A DNA stretch of 64,000 nucleotides from Archaeoglobus sp. JdFR-24 (GTDB lineage Archaea; Halobacteriota; Archaeoglobi; Archaeoglobales; Archaeoglobaceae). Each line of letters starts with the position of its first letter. The first letter of the stretch is position 1. The position numbers were made by a program, and so were the translations under genes. Below, piece after piece: positions 61,342 to 64,000 of the stretch. The stretch is taken from assembly GCA_002011215.1 (NCBI GenBank), contig MTML01000102.1, positions 58,765-122,764 on the forward strand. The letters are read 5' to 3'. Below the pieces are notes generated by a model, which saw only the letters and a program-made list of their open reading frames with translations, did not search any database and had not been told where the DNA came from.

Positions 61342-61923
61342 TTATAACCTGTCTGTATTCGAATTCCTTCCTTTGAACAATCCAAAATATCTTGAGGTGC
61401 TTTCTTTGTACCATCTATACTCCTCTCCAAATATGCGCTCCAAGTATGGCTCCTCAAGCTTAACGGTATATATGTAAAATCCAGTGATGAATACTGCTGT
61501 AAGCAGAAGTGCAAGAAGTGAGCGGCCCATGATGGATATTCCAACAAGAGCTAAGAACCACCCTATATTCTGGGGATTTCTGCTGTAGCGGTATATGCCT
61601 GTGGTTATGAGCTTCGAAGCATCTAACCCCGACATCCTCTTGAACGAGCGGAACTCCAAGATACCTACAATCATCATAGTGAGTCCCGTTAGGATAAATA
61701 TCACTCCAGTAACCAAAGCAACAGTTATATTAATCGGAATTGGCCAGAATCCCTTTACCGACGTCCACAGCACCAGAATGATGTGAAGTATATATAAAGC
61801 CCATACTGAAGCTGAAACGTGGTGTGGCAGTATCTCTCCTCTTTCATAGATTTTCTTTATTTCGAACCAGCAGTAGATTACCAAGAGGAAAAATAAGAAG
61901 AGGTCAAGTGCGTAGAGCACCAC
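61342..61923 (-). CDS. Isoprenylcysteine/phospholipid methyltransferase-like membrane protein
   Basis: 193 residues, about five helices. TTGIYRYSRNPQNIGWFLALVG and LEEPYLERIFGEEYRWY are the ICMT/PEMT signature. GTG start one base after the metal ATPase stop, GAGGTGAT ahead, so strongly coupled. Substrate unknown: bacterial relatives methylate lipids or metal-related compounds; archaea lack CaaX prenylation. Confidence 0.85.
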   Translation of the reverse strand: MVLYALDLFLFFLLVIYCWFEIKKIYERGEILPHHVSASVWALYILHIILVLWTSVKGFWPIPINITVALVTGVIFILTGLTMMIVGILEFRSFKRMSGLDASKLITTGIYRYSRNPQNIGWFLALVGISIMGRSLLALLLTAVFITGFYIYTVKLEEPYLERIFGEEYRWYKESTSRYFGLFKGRNSNTDRL

Positions 61924-61924
61924 A

Positions 61925-63988
61925 TCACCTCAAAATTCTCATCGAATTGAGGACTGCAATAAGAGTGACACCAACATCTGCAAACACAGCTTCCCACATA
62001 GTTGCCATCCCAAGTGATCCGAGAGCTATGAAAAATCCTTTCACAGCCAGAGCAAAGCTTATATTTTGCCAGACAATGCGCTGCGTTCGCTGCGAAAGCT
62101 TGATAGATCTTGGCACTTTTAATGGTTTATCATCCATGATGACGATATCAGCCACCTCTATTGCCGCCTCACTCCCAAGTCCTCCCATCGCAATGCCCAC
62201 ATCTGCTCTAGCTATAACCGGAGCATCGTTTATACCATCTCCGGCGAAAGCCACGTTATCTTTTTCTCTCACCTTAAGTTTCTCTATAACTCCCACTTTA
62301 TCTTCAGGTAGCAGTTCAGCATAATATTCATCTATGCCAAGCTGAGAAGCAACTCTTTCGGCAATTTCTTTGCTGTCTCCAGTGACCATCACCACCTTGC
62401 ATCGAAGCTTCTTTAACTCTTCTACTGCCTTCTTCGCATCATCTTTCAGCTGATCTGCTACCACTATGTAACCAGCATAAACCTCATTGACTGCTACATG
62501 AACAACAGTCCCTTCAACATCACATGAGTCGTGCTCTATACCCATTTCATGCATCAGAGCATCGTTACCGGCTATTATCGTATAGCCATCAATTTCTGCC
62601 CTGACACCTCTTCCTGCGAGTTCCTGGTAACTCTTCACTGTGCCATTAGTCATTCCATATGCCTCGATTATCGATTTGGCGATGGGGTGATTTGAATGTG
62701 TCTCGGCGAGGGCAGCGAACTTCAGAACCTCTCTATCATCAAATCCGTTCTTTGCCACAACTTCTGCAACTCTGAAACTGCCTTGCGTAAGCGTTCCGGT
62801 TTTATCAAAAGCGACAATTTTTGTAGATTTTAGTGCATCGATAAAGTTGGCTCCCTTAATTAATATCCCCTCTCTTGCCGCCTTCCCAATAGAGGCAAAG
62901 TAGCTAAGAGGGATTGATAGTACGAGTGCACAGGGGCATGCAATAACGAGTAAAACGAGGGCTCGATAAAGCCATGGAGCAAATGCTTCGCCGAACATTA
63001 TTGGTGGCAGAGTTGCAATTCCTGCTGCCATGGCTATAATTGCAGGTGTGTAGTAGCGGGCAAAGCGGGTTATGAACTTCTCCGCCCTCGCCTTTCTGCC
63101 CCCCGCCTCTTCTACCAGCTGGAGTATTCTTGAGACAGTTGAATCGCTGAAGGGCTTTGTAACTCTCACTGTAAGCAGACCGCTCATGTTCACCATGCCT
63201 GAAAGAACTTCATCTCCTTCAACAACACTCCTTGGCTTTGACTCGCCGGTCAAAGTAGAGGTATCGACCACCGACAAACCCTCAACTACTACACCATCCA
63301 GCGGTATTTTCTCACCAGGCTTGACAACAATGAAACTCCCAACTTCTACTTCTTCTGGCTTTACCCTTACTGTTTCCCCATCAACTTTCAGGTTTGCATA
63401 TGTGGGCTTAATCTCCAGCAAGGCCTTTATTGATCGGCGGGATTTCCCCACTGCAAGATCTTGGAAGAATTCTCCAACTCTAAAGAAGAGCATCACACCA
63501 ACAGCCTCGGGCATTTCGTGTATTGCGATAGCACCTATTGTTGCTACGCTCAGAAGGAAGTTCTCATCAAATACGATTCCCCTTGTAAGATTTCTGACAG
63601 CTTTCCAGATGATTTTGGAACCAGCTATCAGGTAGGCAGAGAGGAACACAGTGTATTCAGCTGCAGGAATTGAGTGGAGGGGTTGCTCTAAAATTATTCC
63701 TGCAGCTAATAGAATTGCAGAGGCGATAATCGAAATTATCTCTTTTTTAGGGTCTTTTCCCCTCTCCTCCTCTTTTTCATCTTTGCTATCAACTTCCAGA
63801 ACCTCTACTTCTGGTTCCACTTTTTTGATAGTTTTGAGTACTTTTTCGATGTTTTTTGCATCAACAACAAGCTCAGATGTGGAGAAGTTTACAGCAGCGA
63901 ACTTTACATCCTCTTGTTTTTTCAACTCTTTCTCTATTTTAATTGCACAGTTTGCACAGTCAAGATTCTTCAGCTTGTATTTCTTCAT
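61925..63988 (-). CDS. P1B-type heavy-metal ATPase (Zn/Cd/Pb class)
   Basis: 687 residues. N-terminal metal domain with Cys11/Cys14 (LDCANCAIKIE), acidic linker, membrane CPC at 351-353, phosphorylated Asp395 in DKTGTL, TGES at 247-250, HP motif in SNHPIA, GDGINDAP. The last helix carries DVGVTLIAVLNSMR, whose Asp marks Zn2+/Cd2+/Pb2+ exporters rather than Cu. TAAGGAG precedes the ATG; the promoter is beyond the window. First gene of an operon with two methyltransferases. Confidence 0.94.
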   Translation of the reverse strand: MKKYKLKNLDCANCAIKIEKELKKQEDVKFAAVNFSTSELVVDAKNIEKVLKTIKKVEPEVEVLEVDSKDEKEEERGKDPKKEIISIIASAILLAAGIILEQPLHSIPAAEYTVFLSAYLIAGSKIIWKAVRNLTRGIVFDENFLLSVATIGAIAIHEMPEAVGVMLFFRVGEFFQDLAVGKSRRSIKALLEIKPTYANLKVDGETVRVKPEEVEVGSFIVVKPGEKIPLDGVVVEGLSVVDTSTLTGESKPRSVVEGDEVLSGMVNMSGLLTVRVTKPFSDSTVSRILQLVEEAGGRKARAEKFITRFARYYTPAIIAMAAGIATLPPIMFGEAFAPWLYRALVLLVIACPCALVLSIPLSYFASIGKAAREGILIKGANFIDALKSTKIVAFDKTGTLTQGSFRVAEVVAKNGFDDREVLKFAALAETHSNHPIAKSIIEAYGMTNGTVKSYQELAGRGVRAEIDGYTIIAGNDALMHEMGIEHDSCDVEGTVVHVAVNEVYAGYIVVADQLKDDAKKAVEELKKLRCKVVMVTGDSKEIAERVASQLGIDEYYAELLPEDKVGVIEKLKVREKDNVAFAGDGINDAPVIARADVGIAMGGLGSEAAIEVADIVIMDDKPLKVPRSIKLSQRTQRIVWQNISFALAVKGFFIALGSLGMATMWEAVFADVGVTLIAVLNSMRILR

Positions 63989-64000
63989 CTCCTTAAACCT

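Overview
The window looks like a piece of an archaeal chromosome, most likely from Archaeoglobales (Ferroglobus/Archaeoglobus-like). Archaeal signs are a TATA-binding protein gene, archaeal-type TATA boxes about 25-28 bp ahead of start codons (many apparently leaderless genes), Shine-Dalgarno sites of the GGAGGTGAT type, wyosine synthase Taw1, a translin, a CTU-independent tRNA-His without encoded CCA, MfnA and a split GMP synthase. The lineage assignment rests mainly on the second respiratory cluster, whose order J-K-M-L-N-A-BC(fused)-D-H-I-F is that known for the F420H2:quinone oxidoreductase (fqo) of Archaeoglobus. Genus is inference.

Layout. 1-4051 (minus): left part of a first complex I-like operon, nuoA-B-C-D-H-I-J, running off the window. 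4064-4738: leader of that operon with a palindrome, plus a wrecked TnpB-type insertion element. 4739-15789: metabolic genes (GMP synthase amidotransferase, nitroreductase, M32 carboxypeptidase, a short protein-hisC-adenylate kinase operon, moaA/mobA, mfnA, a RibBA-like protein) and, at 12703-14141, a compact operon of a 21-residue Cys-rich peptide, a 59-residue Cys-containing protein and a radical SAM/SPASM enzyme with a PqqD-like front domain. I read this as a peptide-modification (RiPP) system and consider it the best candidate for something undescribed. 15847-27830: topoisomerase I, gatB, an ABC ATPase pseudogene, translin, taw1, a membrane glycosyltransferase, tbp, several membrane or sugar genes and manC. 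28215-32317: tRNA-His and an iron/siderophore-type ABC transporter operon with an alpha/beta hydrolase inserted between permease and ATPase.

34001-45123 (plus): the complete 11-gene fqo operon. Its FqoF oxidises F420H2, FqoI/BC/D pass electrons to quinone, and FqoH/J/K/L/M/N form the proton-pumping membrane arm. Close by are a MqnP-like prenyltransferase (menaquinone synthesis) and an NDUFA9-like SDR, both plausible partners of quinone respiration. CitG-like and DUF447 genes fit tetrahydromethanopterin synthesis. 48804-57265: CooC-like ATPase, a HemL-like aminotransferase, a candidate structured RNA at 51341-51408, tRNA 2'-phosphotransferase/DUF531, and a cstA-ArsA-like ATPase-DUF59 operon.

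57402-64000: a PH-like protein, a decayed XRE regulator/DUF2178 pair, a D-2-hydroxyacid dehydrogenase, a DUF1648 protein, and a P-type metal ATPase followed by two methyltransferases. Across intergenic regions there are repeated short, mostly perfect tandem duplications (12-19 bp), which look like a recurrent mutational habit of this genome. No CRISPR array, rRNA, integrase or intact insertion sequence was seen.
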